A stretch of DNA of 64,000 nt from NCBI RefSeq assembly GCF_022347565.1, contig NZ_JAKRGH010000021.1, positions 20,624 through 84,623 of the forward strand. Reading direction: 5' to 3'. The notes under the pieces are model-generated. The model saw nothing but the letters and a program-made list of their open reading frames with translations. It had not been told where the DNA came from and did no database searches. Source of the DNA: Vibrio sp. Of7-15. GTDB taxonomy: Bacteria > Pseudomonadota > Gammaproteobacteria > Enterobacterales > Vibrionaceae. A program made the translations under genes and the position numbers. Below are positions 45,770-55,133 of the stretch, piece by piece (position 1 is the first letter of the stretch; every line of letters begins with the position of its first letter).

Positions 45770-46921
45770 GTGTCTATTCGCCAACTGATCAGCGGCACGG
45801 TATTGGCAGTGTTGGCTCTGCCTGTTGTCGCCGAGCAAAAAGCCATGTCATTAAACATGACACCAGGGGTCACAGAAGTAAGTCAACGCGTGTTTGATTT
45901 ACACATGACCATTTTTTATATCTGCGTAGCGATTGGTGTGGTGGTGTTTGCCGCCATGTTTTGGGCAATTTTTCATCATCGCCGATCTAAAGGGGCGATT
46001 CCCGCTTCTTTCCATGAAAGTACCAAAGTCGAAATCCTGTGGACCGCGATTCCATTCGTCATTTTGATTGCTATGGCAGTGCCTGCAACCAGTACGCTGT
46101 TGGCGATGGAAGATACCAGCGAAGCGGACATCACCATTCAAGTAACGGGTTCTCAATGGAAATGGCATTACAAATATTTTGGCAACGATGTCGAATATTA
46201 TTCTTTGCTTGCCACCATGCCTGCCGAAATCAATAACAGCCTTGCAAAACGTGAAAATTATCTGCTGGAAGTGGATAGGCCTTTGGTTCTGCCCATTGGC
46301 AAAAAAGTGCGTTTTTTAATTACGTCTCAAGATGTGATCCACTCGTGGTGGGTGCCTGATTTTGCTGTGAAAAAAGACGCTAACCCAGGGTTCATTAACG
46401 AGGCATGGACGCGCATTGATAAACCCGGTATTTACCGCGGCCAGTGTGCCGAGCTGTGTGGCAAGGATCATGGTTTCATGCCGATAGTGGTCGTGGCAAA
46501 ACCAGAAGCGGAATTTAATGCTTGGTTACAGCAAACCGCAGAAAAGCAGCTTATTGCTAAGCAAGAAGAGCAGCGTTTACTCGATATGCAAATGCCCATG
46601 GATGAGCTGATGGCGCTGGGTGAAAAAACCTATCAGGCTCGTTGTGCGATGTGCCATATGGCCGAAGGGCAAGGTATTCCAGGTGCCTTTCCTGCATTAG
46701 CGGGGGCTGAAATGGCCATTAAAGAAGATCGGTTGTTGGAGCATATCGCGATTGTGGTGAATGGCAAGCAAGGCACTGCCATGCAAGCGTTTGGAGCCCA
46801 GTTAAGCCTGAAAGAACTGGCGGCGGTGATCACGTATGAGCGGAATGCGTGGGGAAATGATACTGGATCGACGGTTCAAGCCGCGCAAGTTCAAGCGGTT
46901 CTTAATGGTGAATCATTTTAA
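45770..46921 (+). CDS. coxB: Cytochrome c oxidase subunit II with fused cytochrome c domain
   Basis: The 383-residue subunit has a signal peptide, two membrane helices (about 40-120) and a CuA domain with GQCAELCGKDHGFM, in which the Cys, Glu, Cys, His and Met ligands are visible. A C-terminal c-type cytochrome domain carries CAMCH (around 290). The start is the GTG at 45770 with GGAGG upstream. It opens the cluster coxB-coxA-ctaG-coxC. Confidence 0.95.
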   Translation: MSIRQLISGTVLAVLALPVVAEQKAMSLNMTPGVTEVSQRVFDLHMTIFYICVAIGVVVFAAMFWAIFHHRRSKGAIPASFHESTKVEILWTAIPFVILIAMAVPATSTLLAMEDTSEADITIQVTGSQWKWHYKYFGNDVEYYSLLATMPAEINNSLAKRENYLLEVDRPLVLPIGKKVRFLITSQDVIHSWWVPDFAVKKDANPGFINEAWTRIDKPGIYRGQCAELCGKDHGFMPIVVVAKPEAEFNAWLQQTAEKQLIAKQEEQRLLDMQMPMDELMALGEKTYQARCAMCHMAEGQGIPGAFPALAGAEMAIKEDRLLEHIAIVVNGKQGTAMQAFGAQLSLKELAAVITYERNAWGNDTGSTVQAAQVQAVLNGESF

Positions 46922-46934
46922 GGAGTAAGCAGTC

Positions 46935-48557
46935 ATGACGGATATGACAAACAATACCGATCCCGTCGTTGATGGTGATGGGGTTCACCATGATCATAAA
47001 CCGAAAGGCTTGATGCGCTGGGTGGTGACCACCAACCATAAAGACATTGGCTCTCTGTATTTAATGTTTAGCTTTGCCATGTTTTTAACGGGCGGTGCCA
47101 TGGCGATGGTGATCCGGGCTGAGTTATTTCAACCGGGTTTGCAGTTAATTGAACCGAGCTTTTTCAACCAGATGACCACAGTTCATGGTCTTATCATGGT
47201 GTTTGGTGCGGTGATGCCCGCTTTTACGGGGTTAGCAAACTGGATGATCCCCATGATGATTGGTGCGCCAGACATGGCTTTGCCTCGCATGAACAACTGG
47301 AGCTTTTGGATCTTACCTTTTGCTTTTTTCTTATTGCTGTTTTCTCTGTTTTTAGAAGGTGGGGGGCCTGATTTTGGCTGGACCTTCTATGCTCCGCTCT
47401 CAACGACGTATAGCTCTTCGAATACGGCACTTTTTGTGTTTGCGGTTCATATTATGGGGATCAGCTCCATCATGGGGGCCATTAATGTCATTGTGACCAT
47501 CATGAACATGCGTGCGCCGGGCATGACGTACATGAAAATGCCGCTGTTTGTATGGACATGGTTAATCACTGCCTTTTTGCTGATTGCGGTGATGCCAGTT
47601 TTAGCTGGGGCCGTCACTATGGTGTTGACCGATAAGTATTTTGGTACCAGTTTCTTCGATGCGGCTGGTGGGGGGGATCCGGTACTGTTCCAGCATATTT
47701 TCTGGTTCTTTGGTCACCCAGAAGTGTACATCATGATTTTGCCGAGCTTTGGGATCATCTCTGCCATCATTCCTGCTTTTTCTCGGAAGCGCTTGTTTGG
47801 TTATAGCTCGATGGTGTACGCCACAGCGTCAATTGCTGGTTTGAGTTTCCTTGTATGGGCACATCACATGTTTACCACTGGGATGCCCGTGGCCGCTGAG
47901 CTGTTTTTCATGTACTGCACCATGTTGATATCCGTTCCTACGGGGGTGAAGGTGTTTAACTGGGTGGCGACCATGTGGCGAGGGTCCATGACTTTTGAAG
48001 TGCCCATGTTGTTTGCCATTGCCTTTATTGTTTTATTCACCATTGGTGGTTTCTCTGGGTTGATGTTGGCTATCACGCCAGCAGATTTTCAGTATCACGA
48101 CACCTATTTTGTGGTGGCGCATTTCCACTATGTCTTAGTGTCGGGAGCTATTTTCTCCATTATGGCGGCGGCGTATTACTGGATGCCTAAATGGACAGGC
48201 AACATGTTTGATGAAACTTTAGCAAAAGCGCACTTTTGGTGTTCTTTGATTTCAGTGAACGTGTTGTTTTTCCCTATGCACTTTTTAGGGTTAGCGGGTA
48301 TGCCGCGTCGAATACCTGATTATGCGCTTCAGTTCGCCGATATTAATGCCATTGTCAGTATTGGTGGTTTTGCGTTTGGTTTATCGCAGCTGATCTTTTT
48401 AGTTGTGGTGGTGAAGTGTGTGTTAGGCGGTGAAAAAGCGCCAGCGAAACCGTGGGATGGTGCAGAAGGGTTAGAGTGGCAAGTGCCATCACCAGCGCCA
48501 TACCATACTTTCTCTACCCCACCGAAGCTGGAGGAATGTGATGACAGACCCCACTGA
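46935..48557 (+). CDS. coxA: Cytochrome c oxidase subunit I (aa3-type)
   Basis: The 540-residue subunit I has about 12 membrane helices with the heme/CuB His ligands. It has GHPEVYIMILPSFGIIS, containing the D-channel Glu of A1-type oxidases, and WAHHMFTTGMP and YFVVAHFHYVLVSG. It reduces O2 at the heme a3-CuB centre and pumps protons. It is 13 bp after coxB, and its last codons overlap the start of ctaG. Confidence 0.97.
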   Translation: MTDMTNNTDPVVDGDGVHHDHKPKGLMRWVVTTNHKDIGSLYLMFSFAMFLTGGAMAMVIRAELFQPGLQLIEPSFFNQMTTVHGLIMVFGAVMPAFTGLANWMIPMMIGAPDMALPRMNNWSFWILPFAFFLLLFSLFLEGGGPDFGWTFYAPLSTTYSSSNTALFVFAVHIMGISSIMGAINVIVTIMNMRAPGMTYMKMPLFVWTWLITAFLLIAVMPVLAGAVTMVLTDKYFGTSFFDAAGGGDPVLFQHIFWFFGHPEVYIMILPSFGIISAIIPAFSRKRLFGYSSMVYATASIAGLSFLVWAHHMFTTGMPVAAELFFMYCTMLISVPTGVKVFNWVATMWRGSMTFEVPMLFAIAFIVLFTIGGFSGLMLAITPADFQYHDTYFVVAHFHYVLVSGAIFSIMAAAYYWMPKWTGNMFDETLAKAHFWCSLISVNVLFFPMHFLGLAGMPRRIPDYALQFADINAIVSIGGFAFGLSQLIFLVVVVKCVLGGEKAPAKPWDGAEGLEWQVPSPAPYHTFSTPPKLEECDDRPH

Positions 48558-49113
48558 GGAAGAACAACGCCATAGCCAAAACAAAAATCGTCAGAGTGTG
48601 GTGAAGCTGAGTTTATTAGCCATCGGCATGTTTGGTTTTGCTTTTGCGTTAGTCCCTTTGTATGACGTGTTCTGTGATATTACAGGGATTAACGGCAAAA
48701 CCAGCAATGTTCAAGCGCAGGCAAGTAACCAGATTGATCGCAGTCGACAGGTGACGGTTGAGTTTGTGGCGTACATTGATAAGGACATGCCCTGGCAATT
48801 TGCGCCTGAAGTGGAAACCCTAAAGGTATTTCCTGGAGAGACGCACAAAATCAGCTATCTGGCGAAAAACTTATCCATTAATGAGGCGGCAGGCCAAGCT
48901 GTACCGTCAGTGAGCCCCGGCTTAGCAGCGCAGTACCTTAATAAAATAGAGTGCTTTTGTTTTAACCGTCAGGCGTTGGCCGCAGGTGAGCAAGCCGAAT
49001 TACCGTTATTGTTTTATGTTGATCCAGAACTCCCCGATGACATAAAAACATTAACCTTGTCGTACACCTTATTTAGTGCAGATCAAGAATCTGCTGTACA
49101 AGCGAAATTGTAG
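48541..49113 (+). CDS. ctaG: CtaG/Cox11 copper chaperone for CuB insertion
   Basis: The 190-residue protein has one N-terminal membrane helix (about 20-40) and a periplasmic Ig-like domain. The Cox11 copper motif ends in CFCFNRQ. Characteristic segments are PLYDVFCDITGINGKT and PWQFAPEVETLKVFPGET. Cox11 delivers copper to CuB. The ATG at 48541 follows GGAGG by five bases; the gene overlaps the coxA stop by 17 bp. Confidence 0.95.
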   Translation: MTDPTEEEQRHSQNKNRQSVVKLSLLAIGMFGFAFALVPLYDVFCDITGINGKTSNVQAQASNQIDRSRQVTVEFVAYIDKDMPWQFAPEVETLKVFPGETHKISYLAKNLSINEAAGQAVPSVSPGLAAQYLNKIECFCFNRQALAAGEQAELPLLFYVDPELPDDIKTLTLSYTLFSADQESAVQAKL

Positions 49114-49122
49114 GAGGTTGAG

Positions 49123-50013
49123 ATGTCGGAGTCACATTCAACACCGAACACAAAACATGAAGTTTATTACGTTCCGGAATCCAGTATTTGGCCTATCGTT
49201 GGCGCTTGTGCGTTGTTCTTGATTGCCTTAGGGGCTGGCGGCATGATTGGCGAGTTGTTTGATGGTAAAGGGCCATGGATCCTGTTGTCTGGCATTGGCG
49301 TTTTATTGTTGATGCTATTTGGTTGGTTCCGAGATGTGATTAATGAATCCATGTCTGGTTTGTATAGCTCCCAGTTAGATCGTTCATTTCGCCAAGGGAT
49401 GAGCTGGTTTATCTTTTCCGAAGTGATGTTTTTTGCCGCTTTTTTTGGTGCGCTTTTTTATGCCCGTATGATCGCCATTCCGTGGTTAGGTGGTGCCAGT
49501 AATAATGCCATGACCCATGAAGTGTTATGGCCGACTTTTGAGGCAGTTTGGCCTTTAACCACCACCCCAGATGGCACCACGACCACGGCGATGGGGCCTT
49601 GGGGGTTACCTTTATACAACACCCTCATTCTTTTACTCTCATCGGTGACGGTACACTTTGCTCATACGGCGATTGAACAAGATGAGCGCCCTAAACTGAC
49701 CTTATGGTTGTTGGTGACGGTGTTATTAGGTTGCTTGTTTGTTTATTTGCAAGGGGTGGAGTATGTCCATGCTTATCAAGACATGGACTTGCGGTTAGAT
49801 TCCGGTATTTACGGTAATACTTTCTTTTTGCTGACGGGTTTTCATGGCATGCATGTGACGATGGGAACCATTATTTTATTTATTGTCTGGCTTCGAGTTG
49901 TGAAAGGACACTTCACTGCTAAGCAGCACTTTGCGTTTCAAGCTGGTGCTTGGTATTGGCACTTTGTGGATGTGGTGTGGCTATGCCTATTTATCTTTGT
50001 TTACATCTTGTAG
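49123..50013 (+). CDS. coxC: Cytochrome c oxidase subunit III
   Basis: The 296-residue subunit has seven membrane helices, with the subunit III landmarks FRQGMSWFIFSEVMFFAAFFGALFYAR and GFHGMHVTMGTIIL, and the C-terminal WYWHFVDVVWLCLFIFVYIL. It lies 9 bp after ctaG. Confidence 0.96.
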   Translation: MSESHSTPNTKHEVYYVPESSIWPIVGACALFLIALGAGGMIGELFDGKGPWILLSGIGVLLLMLFGWFRDVINESMSGLYSSQLDRSFRQGMSWFIFSEVMFFAAFFGALFYARMIAIPWLGGASNNAMTHEVLWPTFEAVWPLTTTPDGTTTTAMGPWGLPLYNTLILLLSSVTVHFAHTAIEQDERPKLTLWLLVTVLLGCLFVYLQGVEYVHAYQDMDLRLDSGIYGNTFFLLTGFHGMHVTMGTIILFIVWLRVVKGHFTAKQHFAFQAGAWYWHFVDVVWLCLFIFVYIL

Positions 50014-50045
50014 GTGCGCTGTGTTTATTGCTCAGTGTGAGTTTA

Positions 50046-50276
50046 TCAATATGGCCGTAAATGAGGGGTGATCAGCCCTGAACTTAAGCCAATCAGTAAC
50101 AGAATGAAGACAACAGCAGACAGCAGCACTCGGCGCCCTAAAAAACTCGACATGGTTTGTGGGGTGTCGGCGCTGTCTTTTTTTGGGCCTTTGAGCAAAA
50201 TCGGCAAGGCTCGAAAGAGGTTAAAAATAATAAAACCGAGTAAAAATACCAGCAGCGTTTTGAGTAATAGGATCAT
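50046..50276 (-). CDS. DUF2909 twin-transmembrane protein, antisense inside the cox cluster
   Basis: The 76-residue protein has two hydrophobic helices (LLLKTLLVFLLGFIIFNLF and LLSAVVFILLLIGLSSGL) with a hydrophilic loop, matching DUF2909 proteins common in cox operons. The frame extends to 50291, but the ATG at 50276 has AAGGA upstream. It is transcribed opposite to all other cox genes. Its function is unknown. Confidence 0.85.
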   Translation of the reverse strand: MILLLKTLLVFLLGFIIFNLFRALPILLKGPKKDSADTPQTMSSFLGRRVLLSAVVFILLLIGLSSGLITPHLRPY

Positions 50277-50307
50277 GGTGTTCCTTTCCATTGATTAAGG
50301 TGATGAG

Positions 50308-50979
50308 ATGCGAAAACTTAGCTTTAGCCTTTTTACTGTGGTTGTGCTGTTAGGATTGGTCAAGTTGGGTTTTTGGCAGTTAGAACGTGCCGAGCAAAAA
50401 GAAGTGTTATTAGCTCAATTAGACTCGCAGCGGATCATTACGCATTTTGAGCAGTTGGCCCACAGTGGGTATGGCGATCGCGTAAGTCGAGAAGTCAATA
50501 TCGACCCAACTCAAGCGGTCCTACTCGATAATCAGATGAATAAAGGCAAAGTGGGGTATCGGTTGTTTATGCCCGTATTTGCTGATGCTACGTGGGTTTT
50601 AGCCGACTTAGGTTGGTTGCCCGCACCAGTAAATAGACAACAATTACCTGCAATTCCATCACTTAGCACTACAATTAAATTAGAAGGTGTGTTGAGTGAG
50701 CCTTCAGACAGCTTTGTACTAGCACAGCAACAATACGATGATTCTTGGCCTCAGCGGGTTCAGAAAATAGAGCCACAGCATCTTGCCAGTTACATGGATA
50801 AGCCTTTGATCATCGATAAAATCATTCATGTCTCGCAACCCGTATCTCCACAGTTAGAACCGAGTTGGCAACCCATTGTGGTAGGGCCTGAACGTCATTA
50901 TGGTTACGCCGTTCAGTGGTTTGGGTTAGCGATAGCCATTAGCGTATTTTTCATCTGGTGGATAAGGAGATCAGCCTGA
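50308..50979 (+). CDS. SURF1-family oxidase assembly factor
   Basis: The 223-residue protein has an N-terminal and a C-terminal membrane helix with a central domain. SURF1 features include LGFWQLERAEQKE, VLLDNQMNKGKVGYRLFMP and HYGYAVQWFGLAIAISVFFIWW. SURF1 helps place heme a into subunit I. Its stop overlaps the start of the next gene by one base. Confidence 0.93.
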   Translation: MRKLSFSLFTVVVLLGLVKLGFWQLERAEQKEVLLAQLDSQRIITHFEQLAHSGYGDRVSREVNIDPTQAVLLDNQMNKGKVGYRLFMPVFADATWVLADLGWLPAPVNRQQLPAIPSLSTTIKLEGVLSEPSDSFVLAQQQYDDSWPQRVQKIEPQHLASYMDKPLIIDKIIHVSQPVSPQLEPSWQPIVVGPERHYGYAVQWFGLAIAISVFFIWWIRRSA

Positions 50980-51575
50980 TGCAATCATCACCGTCAGCAC
51001 CACGACCATTCATGAATAAAGCCCGTAGAAATTTGTTGCTGCTATTGGCGGTATTCGTATTGCCCATAGGTATGGCTAAGTTGGTGCTGGAACAAGGTTG
51101 GTATCAAGGAGGGAGCACTAATCGAGGGGTTTTGGTCGCCCAGCCCGCTCCTGATTGGGTCAGCACGCCTTCATCTTGGCAGTTGATGTATGTGTTGCCG
51201 GAAGCGTGTGATGAGGTATGCCAAGCGGCTCTGTTTACTTTACGTCAAGTTCCGCAAGCATTAGGTCGTAAGCAAGATCGTGTTCAAAGCTCCGTCATTA
51301 CTCATGATAAAGCCCAGAAGGCTGAAGTTAGTGGTGATCTAAATGAAGTGATTACAACGATCACTATTAGCCAAGAACAGTACCAATCAGCCGCGTTACC
51401 GGAAGGGTTAACGGCGTTGTATATTGTCGACCCTTTGGGCAATTTGGTCATGGCGTACCCGCTTCAGTTTCTTGAGGTATTACCGGAAAAAGAGCAGCAA
51501 CAAGCCATATTGAAACTTGGAAAAGACACCTTTTTAGATTTAAAGCGATTACTAAAGTTATCGAAAGTGGGGTGA
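50979..51575 (+). CDS. Membrane-anchored CxxxC protein of the cox cluster
   Basis: The 198-residue protein has one membrane helix (about 17-37) and a periplasmic thioredoxin-like domain with a CxxxC (EACDEVC, around residue 80) and ALYIVDPLGNLVMAYP, reminiscent of Sco/thioredoxin folds. AAGGAG precedes the ATG at 50979. I infer a role in CuA metallation or thiol reduction of subunit II, but the downstream His typical of Sco is not obvious. The homologous gene in the Pseudomonas cox cluster is uncharacterised. Confidence 0.78.
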   Translation: MQSSPSAPRPFMNKARRNLLLLLAVFVLPIGMAKLVLEQGWYQGGSTNRGVLVAQPAPDWVSTPSSWQLMYVLPEACDEVCQAALFTLRQVPQALGRKQDRVQSSVITHDKAQKAEVSGDLNEVITTITISQEQYQSAALPEGLTALYIVDPLGNLVMAYPLQFLEVLPEKEQQQAILKLGKDTFLDLKRLLKLSKVG

Positions 51576-51623
51576 GTGGACGCCGTTTCGTCATAGTGAG
51601 GCATTTCAGGGAAGGAAGTGAGC

Positions 51624-52724
51624 ATGAAGGGATTATTACGCCTGACATATTTTGCCATTTTATTGGCTGCAGTGGTGGTGTCGCTTGGCGCCTATACCCG
51701 CTTAACCGAAGCTGGGCTGGGGTGTCCTGATTGGCCTGGCTGCTACGGTTTTTTATCGGTGCCGACCAGTGAGGCACAACAAGCGGCGGCCAACAGTGCT
51801 TTTCCTAATGCACCGATTGAAGAAGAAAAAGCATGGAATGAAATGATCCACCGCTATGTTGCCGGTACGCTTGGGCTGCTTATTCTTGCGCTTACGGTGT
51901 TTGCTTGGCGAGTGCCTTTGGCTCCCAAAAAGCATGCGCTGGGGTTACTGGCGACGGTGGTGTTTCAAGCGGTTTTGGGGATGTGGACCGTCACAATGAA
52001 CTTATTACCCATAGTGGTCATGGGGCACCTAGCGGGTGGGTTTACGGTTTTATCGTTATTGGTTTTGTTTGCTTTGCGGTTGCGACAGCGTCTGCCTAAA
52101 GAAAACGATGCCTCTTCAGAGCCTGCTCATGAATCTGTGAAGCCAAACGTCGTTATCTCTTTGGCCTCTGCAAGAACACCTTCCTACCCTTCAACGTCAT
52201 CTTGGCAACCATGGCTGGTGTTTGCCCTGTTATGTGTGATCGGACAAATTTTACTTGGTGGTTGGACATCGGCTAACTATGCCGCTGTGGTTTGTACTCA
52301 GCTGCCTTTTTGTGAAGTGGATTGGCTAAGCAGCTATAACGTTGGGGCATTTAGCCCGCTGCAAGGTGATCACGAAACGTATCAATATGGTGTGCTTAAT
52401 TACACTGATCGCGTTTCTATCCATGTGACTCATCGTATTGGCGCATTAGTGACTGCCTTGGCGGTTTTAATCATGGTTGTGAAAATGTGGTCGCAACACG
52501 AGTTACGAGGTTTATTGCTGTTGTGTGCAGGCCTCTTAATTATTCAAATTACGTTAGGTGTACTAAACGTTGTGCTGTCTTTGCCTTTAGGTGTGGCGTT
52601 AGCGCATCACTTTGTCGCCGCTTGCCTGTTACAAGCGGTGATCATTACCAATTATCACTATGCTTTGCTGAAAACATCAATCAGTTCGGATACATCGTTA
52701 TTGTCACGGAGGACGTATGGCTAA
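51624..52724 (+). CDS. ctaA: CtaA heme A synthase
   Basis: The 366-residue membrane protein has eight helices with conserved His residues ([37 protein letters not shown]) and a Cys pair between helices (VVCTQLPFC). CtaA oxidises heme O to heme A. The ATG at 51624 with AAGGA is preferred over a GTG at 51618. Its end overlaps ctaB by 8 bp. Confidence 0.94.
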   Translation: MKGLLRLTYFAILLAAVVVSLGAYTRLTEAGLGCPDWPGCYGFLSVPTSEAQQAAANSAFPNAPIEEEKAWNEMIHRYVAGTLGLLILALTVFAWRVPLAPKKHALGLLATVVFQAVLGMWTVTMNLLPIVVMGHLAGGFTVLSLLVLFALRLRQRLPKENDASSEPAHESVKPNVVISLASARTPSYPSTSSWQPWLVFALLCVIGQILLGGWTSANYAAVVCTQLPFCEVDWLSSYNVGAFSPLQGDHETYQYGVLNYTDRVSIHVTHRIGALVTALAVLIMVVKMWSQHELRGLLLLCAGLLIIQITLGVLNVVLSLPLGVALAHHFVAACLLQAVIITNYHYALLKTSISSDTSLLSRRTYG

Positions 52725-53634
52725 GACATTAGTTAAACCACTGCAGGCGCACTCACCATCATGGCAAGAAGTGTGTCGAGATTATCTGGTGATGACCAAA
52801 GCCAAAGTGGTGGCCATGTTACTGCTTACTGCGTTAGTTGGCATGTGTTTAGCGGTGCCAACATTACCTTCCGCTTACGTGGTCGTTGTGGGGCTGTTGG
52901 GGATTGGGTGTCAGTCTGCGGCTGCGGCGGTGTTTAATCATGTGTTGGATAGGCGTATTGATGCCAAAATGCAGCGAACATTACACAGACCCTTAGCCAA
53001 AGGGCGGGTGGAAACCCATAAAGCGGTGTTATTTGGTGTGGTATTGATGGTAGTGGGCTTTGCTTTGCTGTGGCAGCTTAACCCACTGACGGCGTGGTTG
53101 ACCATGGCGAGTTTGGTGGGGTATGCCTTGGTGTATACGGTCTGGCTAAAACACGCGACACCACAAAATATTGTGATCGGTGGTTTGGCGGGGGCTGCTC
53201 CGCCATTACTCGGTTGGACAGCGGTGACAGGAGAATTGCACCCTCATGCTTTGCTATTGGTGATGCTGATTTTTACTTGGACACCACCACACTTTTGGGC
53301 GCTGGCCATTCATCGTAAAAAAGATTATGCCAAAGCGGGCGTGCCTATGTTGCCAGTAACTCATGGTAGTGAATTTACGAAAACTATGGTGCTGCTTTAT
53401 ACCGTGATCTTATTGGCGGTGGGTACGTTACCTTGGCTCACTGGCATGAGTGGTGAGCTGTATTTGGCAGGCAGTACCTTACTTAACTTTGGCTTTTTAT
53501 ATCATGCGGTGAAACTTAAAATCGGCTCCGATAAGAAACAGGCGTGGAATACGTTTAAGTTCTCTATTTGGCACCTTTTACTGCTGTTTGTTGTGCTGCT
53601 GGCGGATCACTGGTTTACGGGTTTACTACGCTAA
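52717..53634 (+). CDS. ctaB: CtaB heme O synthase (protoheme IX farnesyltransferase)
   Basis: The 305-residue UbiA-type prenyltransferase has the Asp-rich [15 protein letters not shown] motif and [16 protein letters not shown] in the second loop. It farnesylates heme b to heme O, the precursor for CtaA. Overlap with ctaA couples the two. Confidence 0.96.
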   Translation: MAKTLVKPLQAHSPSWQEVCRDYLVMTKAKVVAMLLLTALVGMCLAVPTLPSAYVVVVGLLGIGCQSAAAAVFNHVLDRRIDAKMQRTLHRPLAKGRVETHKAVLFGVVLMVVGFALLWQLNPLTAWLTMASLVGYALVYTVWLKHATPQNIVIGGLAGAAPPLLGWTAVTGELHPHALLLVMLIFTWTPPHFWALAIHRKKDYAKAGVPMLPVTHGSEFTKTMVLLYTVILLAVGTLPWLTGMSGELYLAGSTLLNFGFLYHAVKLKIGSDKKQAWNTFKFSIWHLLLLFVVLLADHWFTGLLR

Positions 53635-53733
53635 GCAACAGGGAGGAAAGTGTCTTAAGGATGAGATAAGTGGTTGGTGGATAATTTTGAGCACGCTACA
53701 CTGATTGCCCCCTTTAGTCAGTGTGAGGTATGC

Positions 53734-55071
53734 GTGCTCACTTCTTTAAAAGACTTGTCGCTTCATCGACAGGTATTATTACTTGCTCTACCCATGGTGC
53801 TATCGAACATCACTGTTCCTTTATTGGGGCTGGTGGATGCAGCTGTGATTGGTCATTTAGAACATGCCTGGTATTTAGGTGGTGTGGCGGTTGGTGGCAC
53901 CATGATCAGCGTTATTTTTTGGCTGTTGGGCTTTTTACGTATGGCGACCACTGGGTTAACGGCGCAAGCACAAGGGGCAGACGATAAAGAGCAGTTGACC
54001 TTAATTATGGTGCAAGGTGTGGCGTTGTCGTTGTTATTGGCCTTTACCTTATTACTTGTGCACCAGCCATTAAGTGATCTGGTTTTCTCCCTTAGTAATG
54101 CCAGTGATGAGGTAAAGGTATACGCAGAGCAGTATTTTTCGATTCGTATCTGGAGTGCACCTGCGGCCTTAACCAATCTTGTGCTGATGGGATGGCTACT
54201 GGGTACTCAAAACGCGCGTTATCCCATGTGGATGGTGATTGTCACCAATGTCGTCAACATTGTACTAGATGTGGTGTTTGTCATTGGGTTTGGCTGGAAA
54301 GTTGAAGGGGCTGCACTGGCATCTGTGTTAGCGGATTACAGTGGGTTGGGGTTGGGACTTTGGTTTGTGAGTAAGCAGTGGCGTACTCAGATCTTACCAT
54401 CGCTTTTGTCCAAGCTTTCTCTCGTGGGGCAAGGCATGTCTAGCTTACTGAAACTGAATCGCGATATCTTTTTACGATCCCTGTGCTTGCAAGCGGCGTT
54501 TAGTTTTATGACGTTTCAAGGGGCAGCGTTAGGGGATGATGTGGTTGCAGCGAATGCGGTATTAATGAGCTTTTTGATGATCATTTCCTACGGCATGGAT
54601 GGCTTTGCTTATGCGATGGAAGCGATGGTGGGGAAAGCCATTGGTGCCAAAAGCGAATCAGAACTAGGGCGAACATTAGTCGGCACCACGTTTTGGAGCT
54701 TGGTGATCTGCTCCGGGTTAACCGTCGTGTTTGGTGTTTGGGGTATGCAGTTAGTGAGTTTGATTTCGTCCATTGAGTCGGTTCAGCAGCAGGCCAGTGT
54801 TTATTTACCGTGGCTGGTGGCATTACCGTTAGTTTCGGTATGGTGCTTTTTATTAGATGGTATTTTTATTGGCGCCACCAAAGGAAAAGAGATGCGTAAC
54901 AGCATGTTTGTCGCGACATGCAGTTTTTTTGTGATGTGGTGGCTGATGCAAGATTATGGCAATCACGCGTTATGGGCTGCGATGCTGAGTTTTATGGCCA
55001 TGAGAGGCATTGGCCTTGGTGTGCTGTTTTATCGGCAGTGGCAAAAGAAGACTTTTTTAGTCAGTAACTAA
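53734..55071 (+). CDS. DinF-subfamily MATE efflux transporter
   Basis: The 445-residue protein has 12 helices with MATE features: ALPMVLSNITVPLLGLVDAAVIGHL, GFLRMATTGLTAQAQG and NIVLDVVFVIGFGWKVEGAALASVLADYSG. This matches E. coli DinF. The GTG at 53734 with GAGG upstream gives a start equal to DinF; the frame is open to 53674. No LexA box is evident. It is 99 bp downstream of ctaB. Confidence 0.9.
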   Translation: MLTSLKDLSLHRQVLLLALPMVLSNITVPLLGLVDAAVIGHLEHAWYLGGVAVGGTMISVIFWLLGFLRMATTGLTAQAQGADDKEQLTLIMVQGVALSLLLAFTLLLVHQPLSDLVFSLSNASDEVKVYAEQYFSIRIWSAPAALTNLVLMGWLLGTQNARYPMWMVIVTNVVNIVLDVVFVIGFGWKVEGAALASVLADYSGLGLGLWFVSKQWRTQILPSLLSKLSLVGQGMSSLLKLNRDIFLRSLCLQAAFSFMTFQGAALGDDVVAANAVLMSFLMIISYGMDGFAYAMEAMVGKAIGAKSESELGRTLVGTTFWSLVICSGLTVVFGVWGMQLVSLISSIESVQQQASVYLPWLVALPLVSVWCFLLDGIFIGATKGKEMRNSMFVATCSFFVMWWLMQDYGNHALWAAMLSFMAMRGIGLGVLFYRQWQKKTFLVSN

Positions 55072-55103
55072 AACAAAGGCTACCGTGTTGGGTAGCCTTT
55101 GTT
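55072..55103. terminator. Bidirectional terminator between the MATE gene and sthA
   Basis: AACAAAGGCTACC (55072-55084) pairs with GGTAGCCTTTGTT (55091-55103) around a 6-base loop. Confidence 0.9.
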
Positions 55104-55133
55104 GTTTATAGAGTTTCTATTTATGACATTGGG

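Noticed and set aside
53600..53733. LexA box before the DinF-like MATE gene
   Set aside because: No CTGT-N8-ACAG was found upstream of the start.
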